In this document: positions 1 to 8,802 of the stretch, piece after piece
Position numbering within the stretch: position 1 is the stretch's first letter
How the letters are laid out: each line of letters opens with the position of its first letter
Assembly (NCBI GenBank): GCA_014380425.1
Contig: JACMJX010000132.1
Location: forward strand, 1 to 34,904
Direction of reading: 5' to 3'
DNA: 34,904 bases
DNA from: Chitinophagaceae bacterium
Lineage (GTDB): Bacteria; Bacteroidota; Bacteroidia; Chitinophagales; Chitinophagaceae
Position numbers and translations under genes: made by a program
Notes under the pieces: generated by a model
Database searches by the model: none
What the model saw: only the letters and a program-made list of their open reading frames with translations
Told to the model about the DNA's origin: nothing

Positions 1-903
1 GAGCATTTCAACGCCGTATTTGCGGAGACAGATATTTACGTCACCAATGATCTTGCCGCTAAACTCGGCACACGCTACGAGTATTCCTCCGTTCTGCAAA
101 AGACCAATATCGCCCCAAGAGCATCCCTGGCATACAAGCTGGGAAAAGGCCAGGCCTCGCTTGCTTATGGTATCTTTTACCAGAAGCCCGAACGCGGGTA
201 TCTGCTCTTTAAAAGCAATATGGAATACCAGCGGGCAGATCATTACATTATCAATTATCAGAAGATCAGTTCTGGTTATACATTCCGTACCGAAGTGTTT
301 TATAAACAATACTACGATCTTACCACTACCTCTCCCGACACCAGCAATAACGGATCGGGCAAAGCAAAGGGTATAGAGTTTTTCTGGCGGGATAAGAAGA
401 CCCTGAAAGACGTCGATTACTGGATCTCTTATTCTTTTCTGGATACAAAAAGGAATTACCTGAATTACCCGGTAACGCTTACACCCAATTTCGCTGCCAG
501 GCATACGGCTTCCCTCGTGGTAAAGAAGTTTGTTACGAAGCTTAAAACACAGTTCAACGGCTCTTATTCATTTGCCACAGGCCGGCCCTACTACCGGTTT
601 GGTTACGATAATGACAACAAATACGTAGTTACAGACCAGGGCAGAACTATCAATTACAATAACCTGAGCTTTAGCGTTAATTACCTGCCCAGGATAGGAA
701 GGCAGGATTCAAAAACTTTCATCGTATGGGTTTTCAGCGTAACCAATGTATTGGGCAGCAAGCAGATATTCAACTACAACTATTCTTATAACGGCTCGCG
801 GAAGGAGCCTATTACACCACCTGCAGGCCGGTTCATTTTCCTCGGGTGTTTTCTGAGTTTCGGGGTAGACAGGTCGGATGACATCATAAACAGCAATCTA
901 TAA
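1..903 (+). CDS. TonB-dependent receptor, C-terminal part (5' end outside window)
   Basis: The reading frame is open from base 1, so the 300 visible residues are the end of a longer protein. They alternate aromatic and polar residues in strands separated by charged turns, as in the C-terminal strands of a 22-strand TonB-dependent outer-membrane barrel (for example LGTRYEYSS, ASLAYGIFYQKPER, FRTEVFYKQYYDL, and a final GRFIFLGCFLSFGVD). In this family the barrel imports siderophores, cobalamin, glycans or other large ligands using TonB energy. The plug domain and N-terminus are not in view, so the ligand cannot be inferred. The last strand is followed by a short hydrophilic tail rather than ending in an aromatic residue. 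The next gene starts 15 bp downstream on the same strand, suggesting co-transcription. The family call is by barrel pattern, not by a unique motif. Confidence 0.8.
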   Translation, partial: EHFNAVFAETDIYVTNDLAAKLGTRYEYSSVLQKTNIAPRASLAYKLGKGQASLAYGIFYQKPERGYLLFKSNMEYQRADHYIINYQKISSGYTFRTEVFYKQYYDLTTTSPDTSNNGSGKAKGIEFFWRDKKTLKDVDYWISYSFLDTKRNYLNYPVTLTPNFAARHTASLVVKKFVTKLKTQFNGSYSFATGRPYYRFGYDNDNKYVVTDQGRTINYNNLSFSVNYLPRIGRQDSKTFIVWVFSVTNVLGSKQIFNYNYSYNGSRKEPITPPAGRFIFLGCFLSFGVDRSDDIINSNL

Positions 904-918
904 TCAACCTATACAATT

Positions 919-1566
919 ATGAACAGAAGAACCGTTTTAATAGCAGGCATCTTAATGGGGATATCTGCTACAATGTTTGGTCAAAGCGAGAAATATGCCA
1001 ACGTAATGAAAGCCAATATAAGCCAGCTGGATTCCGCGCTGGAAAAAGGAACGATCCTGAACCTGGGCAACACGTTCGAACGCATCGGTGATGCGGAAAA
1101 AACGCAGTGGCTACCTTATTACTATGCCAGCTACTGCATAGTAATGCATTCCTACATGGAACAGGATAAAAGTAAAACAGATGGACTGGCAGACAGAGCC
1201 GAGGCACTTCTCACTAAAGCAGAAGCGTTGAACGGGGGTGAGAACTCGGAAACCTGTGTGATCAGAAGCATGATAGCGTCGTCGCATCTGATGGTAGATC
1301 CACAGTCAAGGTTCATGAAATACGGGCAGGCATCGGGCACACAGATCGCGAAAGCGAAAGCACTGGATCCGCTGAATCCAAGGCCGGTGTACCTGGAAGC
1401 ACAGGGTAAATTTTATACTCCCGAGCAATTCGGTGGTGGTAAAGCACAGGCGAAGGTATTATTTGAAAAGGCGCTTGCGATGTTTGATACATTCAAGCCA
1501 GCCACTGAACTTTCTCCATCCTGGGGGAAGGTGAGTACATTATTTTTTCTTGAGCAGATCAAGTAG
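919..1566 (+). CDS. secreted protein of unknown function, possibly TPR-like
   Basis: This 215-residue protein starts with a typical signal peptide (MNRRTVLIAGILMGISATMFGQ, charged start then hydrophobic core, likely cut near FGQ-S), so it should be periplasmic or envelope-associated. The mature part is mostly amphipathic helix, with Ala/Leu-rich stretches such as ADRAEALLTKAEAL and QAKVLFEKALAMF that resemble tetratricopeptide helices, though no complete canonical TPR is certain. It lies 15 bp behind the TonB-dependent receptor and is probably its operon partner. Its function is not known to me. A helical accessory protein of the receptor is an inference from position only. The ATG at 919 is chosen because it gives an intact signal peptide. 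Confidence 0.75.
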   Translation: MNRRTVLIAGILMGISATMFGQSEKYANVMKANISQLDSALEKGTILNLGNTFERIGDAEKTQWLPYYYASYCIVMHSYMEQDKSKTDGLADRAEALLTKAEALNGGENSETCVIRSMIASSHLMVDPQSRFMKYGQASGTQIAKAKALDPLNPRPVYLEAQGKFYTPEQFGGGKAQAKVLFEKALAMFDTFKPATELSPSWGKVSTLFFLEQIK

Positions 1567-1608
1567 TCTGGATGATGTTTTCATCCGGTTTAGCCGTGCC
1601 CGGATCTA

Positions 1609-1660
1609 AAAGCAGGCGCTCCAAATCCTCCTGATTAAAGGATACCGGTGCGCCTGCTTT
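1609..1660. terminator. bidirectional terminator-like hairpin
   Basis: The arms AAAGCAGGCGC (1609-1619) and GCGCCTGCTTT (1650-1660) are perfect inverted repeats. They are separated by a 30-nt loop that contains its own short stem (ATCCT/AGGAT). The left A-run and right T-run give a U-tract in either direction. It sits between the convergent genes ending at 1566 (+) and 1721 (-), so it can serve both. A smaller hairpin, GGATGA-TGTTT-TCATCC at 1570-1586, follows the plus-strand gene directly. Confidence 0.6.
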
Positions 1661-1720
1661 GAATAGGATCCATTATTAAACCATAGCTGTAAGAAGCAAG
1701 CCAAACGAAATAACAATAAA

Positions 1721-2911
1721 TTAATTCAACTTTGCCAATGCATCTTTAACACGTTGCCATGCTCTTTCTATATTCTGCATGCTGTTTGCAAATGAAAATC
1801 GTACGCAGGCGGGCTCTCCGAATGCCTCGCCCATAACCGAGGAAACATGTGCCGTATTCAGGAGATACATGGAAAAGTCTGCCGAATTGGAGATGGTAGT
1901 AGTCCCATCGCTTTTTCCGAAGTAAGACGATATATCCGGGAAGATGTAAAAAGCTCCCTCGGGCTCATAACATTTAATGCCGGGGATGCCTGCTACCAGT
2001 TCCATTGTTCTCTTCCTTCTCCTCGTAAATTCCTCCGTCATTTCCATAGAAGGCTTCAGATCTCCGGTGAGTGCAACCACTGCTGCTTTCTGTGCAATAG
2101 AGCAAGTACCGCTGGTAAACTGTCCCTGCAGCTTTTCCGTGGCCTTAGCCACGTCTACCTGCGTCGCTATATAGCCGAGCCTCCAGCCGGTCATGGCAAA
2201 ACCCTTGCTGAGTCCATTGATTATGATTATCCTGTCTTTAAGGTCGGCAAACTGTGCAATGCTCTCATGTTTACCGATGAAATTGATGTATTCATAGATC
2301 TCGTCGGATATGATGAAGATGCCAGGATGCTTTCTGAATACCTCTGCCAGCGCTGCCAGTTCCGCCTTGCTGTAAACGGCCCCGGAAGGGTTACAGGGAG
2401 AAGAAAACAGGAATAGCTTGGTTTTGGGAGTGATCGCAGCTTCCAACTGGGCCGGGGTAAGTTTAAACCCACTTTCTAAGGAAGTACGCACCTCGATAAC
2501 TTTACCCCGGGCTATTTTTACTAGTTCGGAGTAGGTTACCCAATAAGGGGTAGGGATAATTACCTCTTCGTCTTCGTCAACCAGGGCCAGAATGGTATTG
2601 GCAAGGCTTTGTTTTGCACCTGTAGACACTACGATCTGCTCGGGTTTATAATCCAGGTTATTGTCCCTTTTCAGTTTGCTGCATACGGCCTCTCTAAGGT
2701 CGGGATAGCCGGCTACGGGAGTGTAGTGGCTCCAGTTATCATCGATTGCCTTCTTGGCCGCTTCTTTTATATGTTCCGGCGTATCAAAATCAGGTTCTCC
2801 AAGGCTCAGATCTATCACATCCATACCTTTTGCTCTTAATTCTCTGCCTAATTTTGCCATTTTAAGTGTCTCTGGCTCAGCGAAGCGCGACAGAATCGAT
2901 GATAATTCCAT
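1721..2911 (-). CDS. pyridoxal-phosphate aminotransferase, aspartate aminotransferase type (class I, subgroup Ib-like)
   Basis: This 396-residue protein has the fold-type I aminotransferase landmarks in order: SLGEPDFDTP (35-44), YTPVAGYPDLREAV (63-76), the STGAKQ phosphate loop (96-101), SPCNPSG with Asn174 (171-177), SDEIYEY with Asp203 and Tyr206, the PLP-lysine segment NGLSKGFAMTGWRLGY with Lys236, and a C-terminal VRFSFANS holding the likely carboxylate-binding Arg. The protein transfers amino groups between aspartate (or a related amino acid) and 2-oxoglutarate in the cytoplasm. Length and motifs fit bacterial AspAT of the thermophile/rhizobial type; prephenate or other specificity cannot be excluded. 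It is monocistronic, with a TAnnTTTG element 41 bp upstream, and divergent from secDF. Confidence 0.92.
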   Translation of the reverse strand: MELSSILSRFAEPETLKMAKLGRELRAKGMDVIDLSLGEPDFDTPEHIKEAAKKAIDDNWSHYTPVAGYPDLREAVCSKLKRDNNLDYKPEQIVVSTGAKQSLANTILALVDEDEEVIIPTPYWVTYSELVKIARGKVIEVRTSLESGFKLTPAQLEAAITPKTKLFLFSSPCNPSGAVYSKAELAALAEVFRKHPGIFIISDEIYEYINFIGKHESIAQFADLKDRIIIINGLSKGFAMTGWRLGYIATQVDVAKATEKLQGQFTSGTCSIAQKAAVVALTGDLKPSMEMTEEFTRRRKRTMELVAGIPGIKCYEPEGAFYIFPDISSYFGKSDGTTTISNSADFSMYLLNTAHVSSVMGEAFGEPACVRFSFANSMQNIERAWQRVKDALAKLN

Positions 2912-2952
2912 AATTTAAGCGGTTGTTTGATTGCTTGTTTTAAAACCGGCTG

Positions 2953-2960
2953 CAAAAGTA
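2953..2960 (-). promoter_or_regulatory. -7 promoter element of the aminotransferase gene
   Basis: On the minus strand this reads TACTTTTG, an exact match to the Bacteroidota housekeeping -7 consensus TAnnTTTG, and it lies 41 bp before the start codon at 2911. It is divergent from the secDF element at 3040. Confidence 0.6.
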
Positions 2961-3039
2961 GAGAAAATCGCGCTAAATTGTATCGTTAAAGATTGATGAC
3001 GCGTTAACGCAGTACTGGCCTTTGGTTGCGATAAAACAC

Positions 3040-3047
3040 TATCTTTG
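3040..3047 (+). promoter_or_regulatory. -7 promoter element of secDF
   Basis: TATCTTTG matches the Bacteroidota consensus TAnnTTTG. A TTTGGTTG stretch at 3021-3028 could supply the upstream -33 TTG element. The predicted 5' leader to the ATG at 3086 is about 35 nt and A-rich. Confidence 0.65.
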
Positions 3048-3085
3048 CCAGCTCTAAAAAAATTAAAAACAAAACAACTAGTCCA

Positions 3086-6000
3086 ATGAGATCTTTGGTG
3101 ACTATTTTCGTGGGATTGTTAATTGTGTATTCCCTATACCTGCTTTCCTTTACCTGGTTTGTCAACAGCCATGAAAAGTCGGTCGAGGGAAAGGCCGAGA
3201 AGTTTGTCAAGTCCCGGTATCCTCAAACGGCGCAGCAGAAATATCCAAACGATAAAGAAGCGCAGGTACTTTACCAGGACACGCTCGAAAGACTTCTTAA
3301 GCAACGCAGACAGCAATTACTGGATAGTAGCAAAAATCAGCCCATCACCTGGTGGGGAACCAGCTATCAGAAAGCCAAAGAAAGCGAACTTCTGCTGGGC
3401 CTGGATCTACAGGGCGGAATTAACGTGACGATGGATATAGAACTGTCTGGTTTAATCAAGGGCCTTGCCAATAACCCGGCTGATCCTTCTTTGAAAAAGG
3501 CCATCGATGAAGCTACCAGGAGAAAGACGAACAGCGATGTGGATTATATTACGCTGTTTTCGCAATCATTTAAAGACGTTAACCCAAACACTCCCCTGGC
3601 ACCCTTATTTGCCAGCAGCACAAAGAACAAACTAAAGATCGACGCTTCCGACAATACCGTTATAACTTATATCCGCGAACAGGCGAATGCTTCTATGAAG
3701 CAGACTTACAATGTTCTTACAAAACGTATCGACAAGTTCGGCGTAGCACAACCCAATATTAATCTTGACGAGAACAAAGGGATCATTACAGTAGAACTTG
3801 CTGGTGCAGACGATCCTGAGCGGGTTCGTAAATACCTGCAGTCGACAGCTAACCTACAATTCTTTGCCGTTTATAATATTGCGGAACTGGATAAATCGAT
3901 AGCAGAAGCAGACAAGGCACTTGCTATAGTTCTCAATGGCTCCGCACCTGTGGATACTGCAGTAACTAAGGCGGCTGACAGTTCCGCGGTTGTTGCACCT
4001 GCTGCTGATAGCCCTGCTATAAAAAGCCTTAAAGACCTGGTAAACACAACGATAAAAGAAAAGGCTAAAACGACAGATTCTGTAGCGGCTAAAAACGAGC
4101 ATCCTCTTATAGGAGGCATCATCCAGTTTATACCCCCGCAGGATAACAATAAAGATGGCACACCTGATTTTTCTGCCGCGCTGGGCTATGTAGCACTTAA
4201 AGATACGGGCACTGTTAACAGCTATCTTCAAAACCCGGCAGTACTAAATAATATCCCCGCCGATGCACGCTTCGTGTACGGCATGCCTGAAAAAGACAGA
4301 AATGGCAAGCTACAGGAATTCATTCCCATGTACGCCATAAAAACCATCCCCGGTTCTGAAAAAGCAGAGCTCGAGGGAGATCATGTTATAGACGCTGCAC
4401 AGGACTTCGATCAGTTTGGAAAAGTGTCGGTAAGCATGACGATGGATAAGCAGGGAGAGCGGATCTGGGAAAGAATGACCGAGGCTAATATAGGTCGTCC
4501 CATAGCTATCGTACTCGATGAGATCGTTTATTCCGCACCCAATGTAATGAGCAAGATCAGTGGCGGAAGCTCACAGATCAGTGGAAACTTTACAGTGCAG
4601 GAAGGCCAGGACCTTCAGAATATACTGAAAGCGGGTAAGCTACAAGCCCCTGCCAAAATAGTTCAGGAGCAGGTAGTAGGCCCTACTTTGGGGCAGGAGG
4701 CTGTAAAGGGCGGTTCTATGGCTTTCATTATTGCCTTCCTCCTTATTTTTATCCTGATGCTGGTGTATTACAATACGGGCGGATGGGTGGCTAATATCGC
4801 CTTGATATTAAACCTTTTGTTAACGGTAGGTGTGCTTGCGGCGGGTAACGCTACACTCACTGCAGCCGGTATCGCAGGCCTGGTTCTTACCATTGGTATG
4901 GCGGTTGATACGAACGTAATCATCTTCGAAAGAATAAAAGAGGAACTCACCAGAGGCAAGAACTACCAGCAGGCGGTAAAAGACGGTTATAAGCGCTCCC
5001 TGGCCCCGGTGCTGGATGCCCATATCGCCACTTTAATGACCGCCTGTATTCTATTCTACTTCGGTCTCGGTCCTGTACTGGGTTTCGCCACTACCCAAAT
5101 CATCGGTATTCTACTATCGTTACTTTGCGGTATAGTGATCTCCAGGCTAATCACCGATTTCTGGACAAACAAGAACCGTCACTTCAACTACTTCACGCCT
5201 GTTTCGAAGAGAATATTCAGGCACGCCAGCTTCGATTTCGTGAAATACAGAAAAGTAGCTTATGGCATATCCGTGGTTGTATTGCTACTGGGCATAGGAG
5301 CCATGTTCAATGGATTTAAAGAAGGTGTGGAGTTCAGCGGAGGTCGCAGCTATATAGTTAACTTTACCAAGCCGGTAGATGTTGCCAAAGTAAGAGATGA
5401 GCTGAATACGGTGTTTGGCAGCAGCCCTGTTATCAAAACATACGGCAGTTCTTCCAAACTCGATATCACTACCGATTATCTGATAGCGCAATCCGGAGAA
5501 AATGCCGATGGCCAGGTAAGAGAAAAGCTTTACCTGGGCTTGAAATCATTCCTTCCATCCGGCACTACTGCCACCGACTTCCAGTCAAGGCATATCGAGC
5601 AATCGAAAAGAGTAGATGCTACTATTTCAGATGATCTTAAGTCGGGAGCCAAATGGGCTACGTTCTGGTCTTTGCTCCTGATCACGCTTTACATCCTGAT
5701 ACGCTTCCGCGATTGGAGATACTCGTTGGGTACAGTGTTCTCGCTGCTTCATGATGTGGTGGTTACCATTATAGTGTTCTCCTTTTTAAAGGATATCGTA
5801 CCGTTCCCTCTGGAAATTGACCAGCACTTTATTGCTGCCATCCTTACGGTAATAGGCTTTTCCATGAATGATACGGTAATTGTATTCGACCGTATCAGGG
5901 AATACACCGGCACCATGAAAGGAGCCAGCAAAGCAGAGATCATCAACAAAGCCATCAATGATACGCTGAGCCGTACTATCATGACTTCTTTAACGGTTTT

Positions 6001-6220
6001 CCTTACCATCCTGATCCTGTTCCTCGTAGGAGGAGAAGTAACCAAGGGCTTCGCTTTTGCCATGCTGATAGGCGTTGTAACGGGTACCTATTCTTCCATC
6101 TTTGTAGCTGCACCCGTGCTGCTCGAGTTTGGCAAGAACCGGGCTTTAGGATCTTCTTCCGAGGAGCCTGTCGTAAAAACAACCGTTAAAACAGCTCCGC
6201 AGATAGCCCCGGTGAAATAG
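3086..6220 (+). CDS. secDF: fused protein translocase subunit SecDF
   Basis: One 1044-residue chain carries SecD then SecF, the auxiliary subunits that use proton motive force to pull preproteins out through SecYEG on the periplasmic side. The SecD half has an N-terminal membrane helix (about 5-25), LLGLDLQGGINVTMDIELSG (near 106-125), a large periplasmic region, then a helix bundle with GMAVDTNVIIFERIKEEL near 603-620. The SecF half has FSGGRSYIVNF near 750 and GFSMNDTVIVFDRIREY near 923. Both acidic membrane motifs (D-x-N and N-D-T) are intact. Residues about 271-336 form an Ala/Lys/Ser/Asp-rich low-complexity insert in the SecD periplasmic domain. The C-terminal tail is short and hydrophilic. 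The fusion is usual in Bacteroidota. It has its own promoter and terminator. Confidence 0.97.
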   Translation: MRSLVTIFVGLLIVYSLYLLSFTWFVNSHEKSVEGKAEKFVKSRYPQTAQQKYPNDKEAQVLYQDTLERLLKQRRQQLLDSSKNQPITWWGTSYQKAKESELLLGLDLQGGINVTMDIELSGLIKGLANNPADPSLKKAIDEATRRKTNSDVDYITLFSQSFKDVNPNTPLAPLFASSTKNKLKIDASDNTVITYIREQANASMKQTYNVLTKRIDKFGVAQPNINLDENKGIITVELAGADDPERVRKYLQSTANLQFFAVYNIAELDKSIAEADKALAIVLNGSAPVDTAVTKAADSSAVVAPAADSPAIKSLKDLVNTTIKEKAKTTDSVAAKNEHPLIGGIIQFIPPQDNNKDGTPDFSAALGYVALKDTGTVNSYLQNPAVLNNIPADARFVYGMPEKDRNGKLQEFIPMYAIKTIPGSEKAELEGDHVIDAAQDFDQFGKVSVSMTMDKQGERIWERMTEANIGRPIAIVLDEIVYSAPNVMSKISGGSSQISGNFTVQEGQDLQNILKAGKLQAPAKIVQEQVVGPTLGQEAVKGGSMAFIIAFLLIFILMLVYYNTGGWVANIALILNLLLTVGVLAAGNATLTAAGIAGLVLTIGMAVDTNVIIFERIKEELTRGKNYQQAVKDGYKRSLAPVLDAHIATLMTACILFYFGLGPVLGFATTQIIGILLSLLCGIVISRLITDFWTNKNRHFNYFTPVSKRIFRHASFDFVKYRKVAYGISVVVLLLGIGAMFNGFKEGVEFSGGRSYIVNFTKPVDVAKVRDELNTVFGSSPVIKTYGSSSKLDITTDYLIAQSGENADGQVREKLYLGLKSFLPSGTTATDFQSRHIEQSKRVDATISDDLKSGAKWATFWSLLLITLYILIRFRDWRYSLGTVFSLLHDVVVTIIVFSFLKDIVPFPLEIDQHFIAAILTVIGFSMNDTVIVFDRIREYTGTMKGASKAEIINKAINDTLSRTIMTSLTVFLTILILFLVGGEVTKGFAFAMLIGVVTGTYSSIFVAAPVLLEFGKNRALGSSSEEPVVKTTVKTAPQIAPVK

Positions 6221-6244
6221 ATTCCATTCTTTATAGTATAAGGA

Positions 6245-6274
6245 GAGGGCTGCCTTGCGAGGTAGCCCTCTTTT
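6245..6274 (+). terminator. Rho-independent terminator of secDF
   Basis: GAGGGCTGCC (6245-6254) pairs with GGTAGCCCTC (6261-6270) across a 6-nt loop, with one G-T pair, and is followed by TTTT. It lies 24 bp after the secDF stop. Confidence 0.85.
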
Positions 6275-6331
6275 CGTTTATATCTTTCAATTATTGCCGG
6301 CAAAACCCTGTCATTTCCGATCTTTGCTCAC

Positions 6332-7258
6332 TTGAACACGGCATCAAATACAAGATTTATTAAACAGGCGGCATTAGCGCTTGGTTTCGACTACTGCGGT
6401 GTTGCGGCAGCGCAGTTTCTGGAAGACGATGCGCACCGCCTCGAGAAATGGCTGCACCAGGGCATGCATGGATCTATGACTTATATGGAGAACAATTTCG
6501 ACCTGCGGGTAGATCCCCGAAGACTGGTACCGGGCGCTCGCTCGGTAATTACTTTGCTGATCAATTATTTTCCTCCGGAGATGCAGACGGACGCTGCTCC
6601 TAAAATATCTAAATATGCCTATGGCAACGATTACCATGAGGTAATAAGAGCAAAGCTGAAGATGCTGCTGGTTAGTATCAGAGAACAGGTGGGGGACGTA
6701 AATGGAAGGGGATTCATCGATTCTGCTCCTGTTCTGGAAAGAGCCTGGGCGGTAAAAAGCGGCTTGGGCTGGTTGGGGAAGAATGGCAACCTGATCACCA
6801 GAAAGCTCGGCTCCTTCTTTTTTATAGCCACGCTGATAACAGACCTGGAACTGGAATATGATGATGCTTTTGCCAGGGACTATTGCGGAACCTGTAGAAA
6901 GTGCATAGATGCCTGCCCTACCGAAGCTATCGGTGATGATAAAGTGATCAATGGAAGCAAATGCATCTCCCACTTCACTATAGAACTGAAAGATCTTACG
7001 ATTCCTGATACGATGAAAGGGCAATTCGGTGACTGGATGTTCGGATGCGACGTATGCCAGGATGTTTGCCCCTGGAACAGATTCAGTACGCCCACAAAAG
7101 AACAGGGGTTTGCTCCGCTAAAAGAAATACTGAACTTCTCCCTGTCAGACTGGGAAGCGCTTACAGAAGAATCTTTCAAAGAGATCTTCAGAAGATCGCC
7201 ACTTAAGAGAAGCAGGTTTGAAGGGATCAAACGAAACCTTAAATTCATCAAGCCTTAG
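6332..7258 (+). CDS. queG: epoxyqueuosine reductase QueG
   Basis: QueG performs the last step of queuosine synthesis, reducing epoxyqueuosine in tRNA (GUN anticodons) to queuosine with cobalamin and two [4Fe-4S] clusters in the cytoplasm. The 308-residue product has GFDYCGVA at 18-25, the conserved RGFIDSAPVLERAWA (126-140, with Asp130 in the place of the family catalytic Asp), GLGWLGKNGNL (144-153), and the ferredoxin-type clusters CGTCRKCIDACPTE (185-198, Cys185/188/191/195) and Cys211 plus CDVCQDVCPWN (239-249, Cys239/242/246). The start is the TTG at 6332: no ATG lies nearby in frame, and the family N-terminus aligns here. A GATCTTTG element ends only 5 nt before this TTG. The stop codon overlaps that of the next convergent gene. 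Confidence 0.93.
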   Translation: MNTASNTRFIKQAALALGFDYCGVAAAQFLEDDAHRLEKWLHQGMHGSMTYMENNFDLRVDPRRLVPGARSVITLLINYFPPEMQTDAAPKISKYAYGNDYHEVIRAKLKMLLVSIREQVGDVNGRGFIDSAPVLERAWAVKSGLGWLGKNGNLITRKLGSFFFIATLITDLELEYDDAFARDYCGTCRKCIDACPTEAIGDDKVINGSKCISHFTIELKDLTIPDTMKGQFGDWMFGCDVCQDVCPWNRFSTPTKEQGFAPLKEILNFSLSDWEALTEESFKEIFRRSPLKRSRFEGIKRNLKFIKP

Positions 7259-8802
7259 AATATCATCAATGGTATTTCTGTTTTGATGCCTATGAATAAT
7301 GCGTGCTTATTATTGTCCGGTACTCTGGCCGTGAAAAGATTCGTAATACCATATTGAATTTTGGGACCTATCAGGAACGAGAAGTTTTTACCGAGAGATA
7401 ACTGTGCCGATACCCCCCCTTCCACGTTCAGGAAATTCGTTCTCACCAGTTGATTGTTCTTATAGTAAATCTTCGATCTTCCATCATAATGAAGTGTATT
7501 GGTGTTGATCAGGCGCGAATAGGATAATCCGCCATTAACATAAATCGGCAGCTTTTTACCTTTGTTTAATTGATAATAAAGCAACACAGGTAATTCTATA
7601 AAGTTGAATCTGTTCGTGTGATCATAGGCCGATCCGGTTGCAAAGGATTCATTCAGGGTTTGAAAGCGCCCATTGGCATCTATAACGCCGGTAGGGTTCT
7701 CCATCCTCCTGCCGGTTTTTATCTCGGTTGTTAGCAAACTGTACTGAACGCCTCCGGCAATCAGCAACCGGCGGGATAATCTATAGCGTGCATTGAGGCC
7801 GATTGAAAAGCTATTGCCTGGCTTTATATCCGATGGTGCAATGGATGGTGCAGTAAACGCACCCCCGGCTGAAAGGAAGCTTGGAGTTGAATTGTTAAGT
7901 ACTACTGGCTCTGCCGCAGTAAATAGTTTATTCACTTTTCCATTACTATAAATAGATTGCCCGCCGCTTGCTACTAAGTGAAGTGTCCATTTTTTCACTC
8001 GTAATTTTGTTGACAGCACAGCAGACGGCTCCAGGTCTTCTTTGATAGCGGCGTCGATCTCGATCTTGCTTCTCATACTTGCTATTCCACTAACCTGGGA
8101 AGCAAGTGGAACCTTCGCTTCTTCGGGAGTCTGCATATCATCTACCAAAACGGCGCTGCTGGCTTCTGTTTCATTATCTCTCGCAAAAATTGCCGGAGCA
8201 TCAGGTGTTGTATAGTCGTTACCTTTATTTGCTGATGTAAGCTGTGGACGTTTATTATTCTTACCATTTTTCTTTGCTGATACAACTGGCCTATCAGGTT
8301 CGCCAGATGAACCCAGTGTTTGGTCTCCGGAAGTAGAACCCTGGGTTGAAACCTCTGCCGCTTTGTAATCCGCCCCCCTGTAACCCGCTTTATTTGAGCC
8401 GGAGGTTTTATCCATCTTTTGCTCATTGCCTAAAACAGCCGGCAACGTGGAAGCCTGGGGTTGCAATTTTAATTGATTTTTCTGATCGGACGCTGATGAC
8501 GAATTACTTGAGGAGGAACTACCCGACGCACTCTTCTTGTTTTTAGTGGGTACCGTTTCTGAATGAGCAGCCAGAGTAGAAGTAGTTGCCTTATCGGAAG
8601 CCGTTTTAGTAAAAAAGAAAAAATACCCGCCTGTAGTGCATATCAATGCAACAAGCGCCGCCCATAACAGAATAGCACCCCGGCGTCTCCTTTCGGAGGG
8701 AAGCTGAGACTCGATTCTGTTCCACACAGATGCGGAGGGACGAAGGTCCATCTCCTGCAGCTTCTGCTGCACCTGTGTTTCAAATTTGTCGTTATCGAAC
8801 AT
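7255..8802 (-). CDS. sigma-linked protein: N-terminal membrane anchor, low-complexity linker, C-terminal outer-membrane beta-barrel
   Basis: The 515-residue protein has three parts. Residues 1-41 are cytoplasmic by the positive-inside rule (RRRR at 38-41 precedes the helix) and carry the DLRPSASVWNRIESQLP segment seen in such regulators. One transmembrane helix spans about 42-64. Residues 65-265 are a Ser/Lys/Asn/Thr-rich, probably disordered linker. From about 271 to 515 come amphipathic strands (WTLHLVASGG, FSIGLNARYRLSRRLLIAGGVQYSLL, FIELPVLLYYQL, SFLIGPKIQYGI) typical of PorT-like outer-membrane barrels, ending in IPLMIF. Its start overlaps the sigma-factor stop by 11 bp, so the two are translationally coupled. 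The inferred role is anti-sigma factor or envelope sensor. No zinc-binding anti-sigma motif is visible. Confident as a gene; role inferred. Confidence 0.8.
   Translation of the reverse strand: MFDNDKFETQVQQKLQEMDLRPSASVWNRIESQLPSERRRRGAILLWAALVALICTTGGYFFFFTKTASDKATTSTLAAHSETVPTKNKKSASGSSSSSNSSSASDQKNQLKLQPQASTLPAVLGNEQKMDKTSGSNKAGYRGADYKAAEVSTQGSTSGDQTLGSSGEPDRPVVSAKKNGKNNKRPQLTSANKGNDYTTPDAPAIFARDNETEASSAVLVDDMQTPEEAKVPLASQVSGIASMRSKIEIDAAIKEDLEPSAVLSTKLRVKKWTLHLVASGGQSIYSNGKVNKLFTAAEPVVLNNSTPSFLSAGGAFTAPSIAPSDIKPGNSFSIGLNARYRLSRRLLIAGGVQYSLLTTEIKTGRRMENPTGVIDANGRFQTLNESFATGSAYDHTNRFNFIELPVLLYYQLNKGKKLPIYVNGGLSYSRLINTNTLHYDGRSKIYYKNNQLVRTNFLNVEGGVSAQLSLGKNFSFLIGPKIQYGITNLFTARVPDNNKHALFIGIKTEIPLMIF

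Noticed and set aside
1847-2416. 189-residue open frame antisense to the aminotransferase
   Set aside because: It is covered by the intact aminotransferase, and its composition is typical of an antisense shadow.
6374-7024. 216-residue open frame antisense to queG
   Set aside because: It lies wholly within a clear queG coding region, has no family features, promoter or terminator, and follows from codon bias of the real gene.
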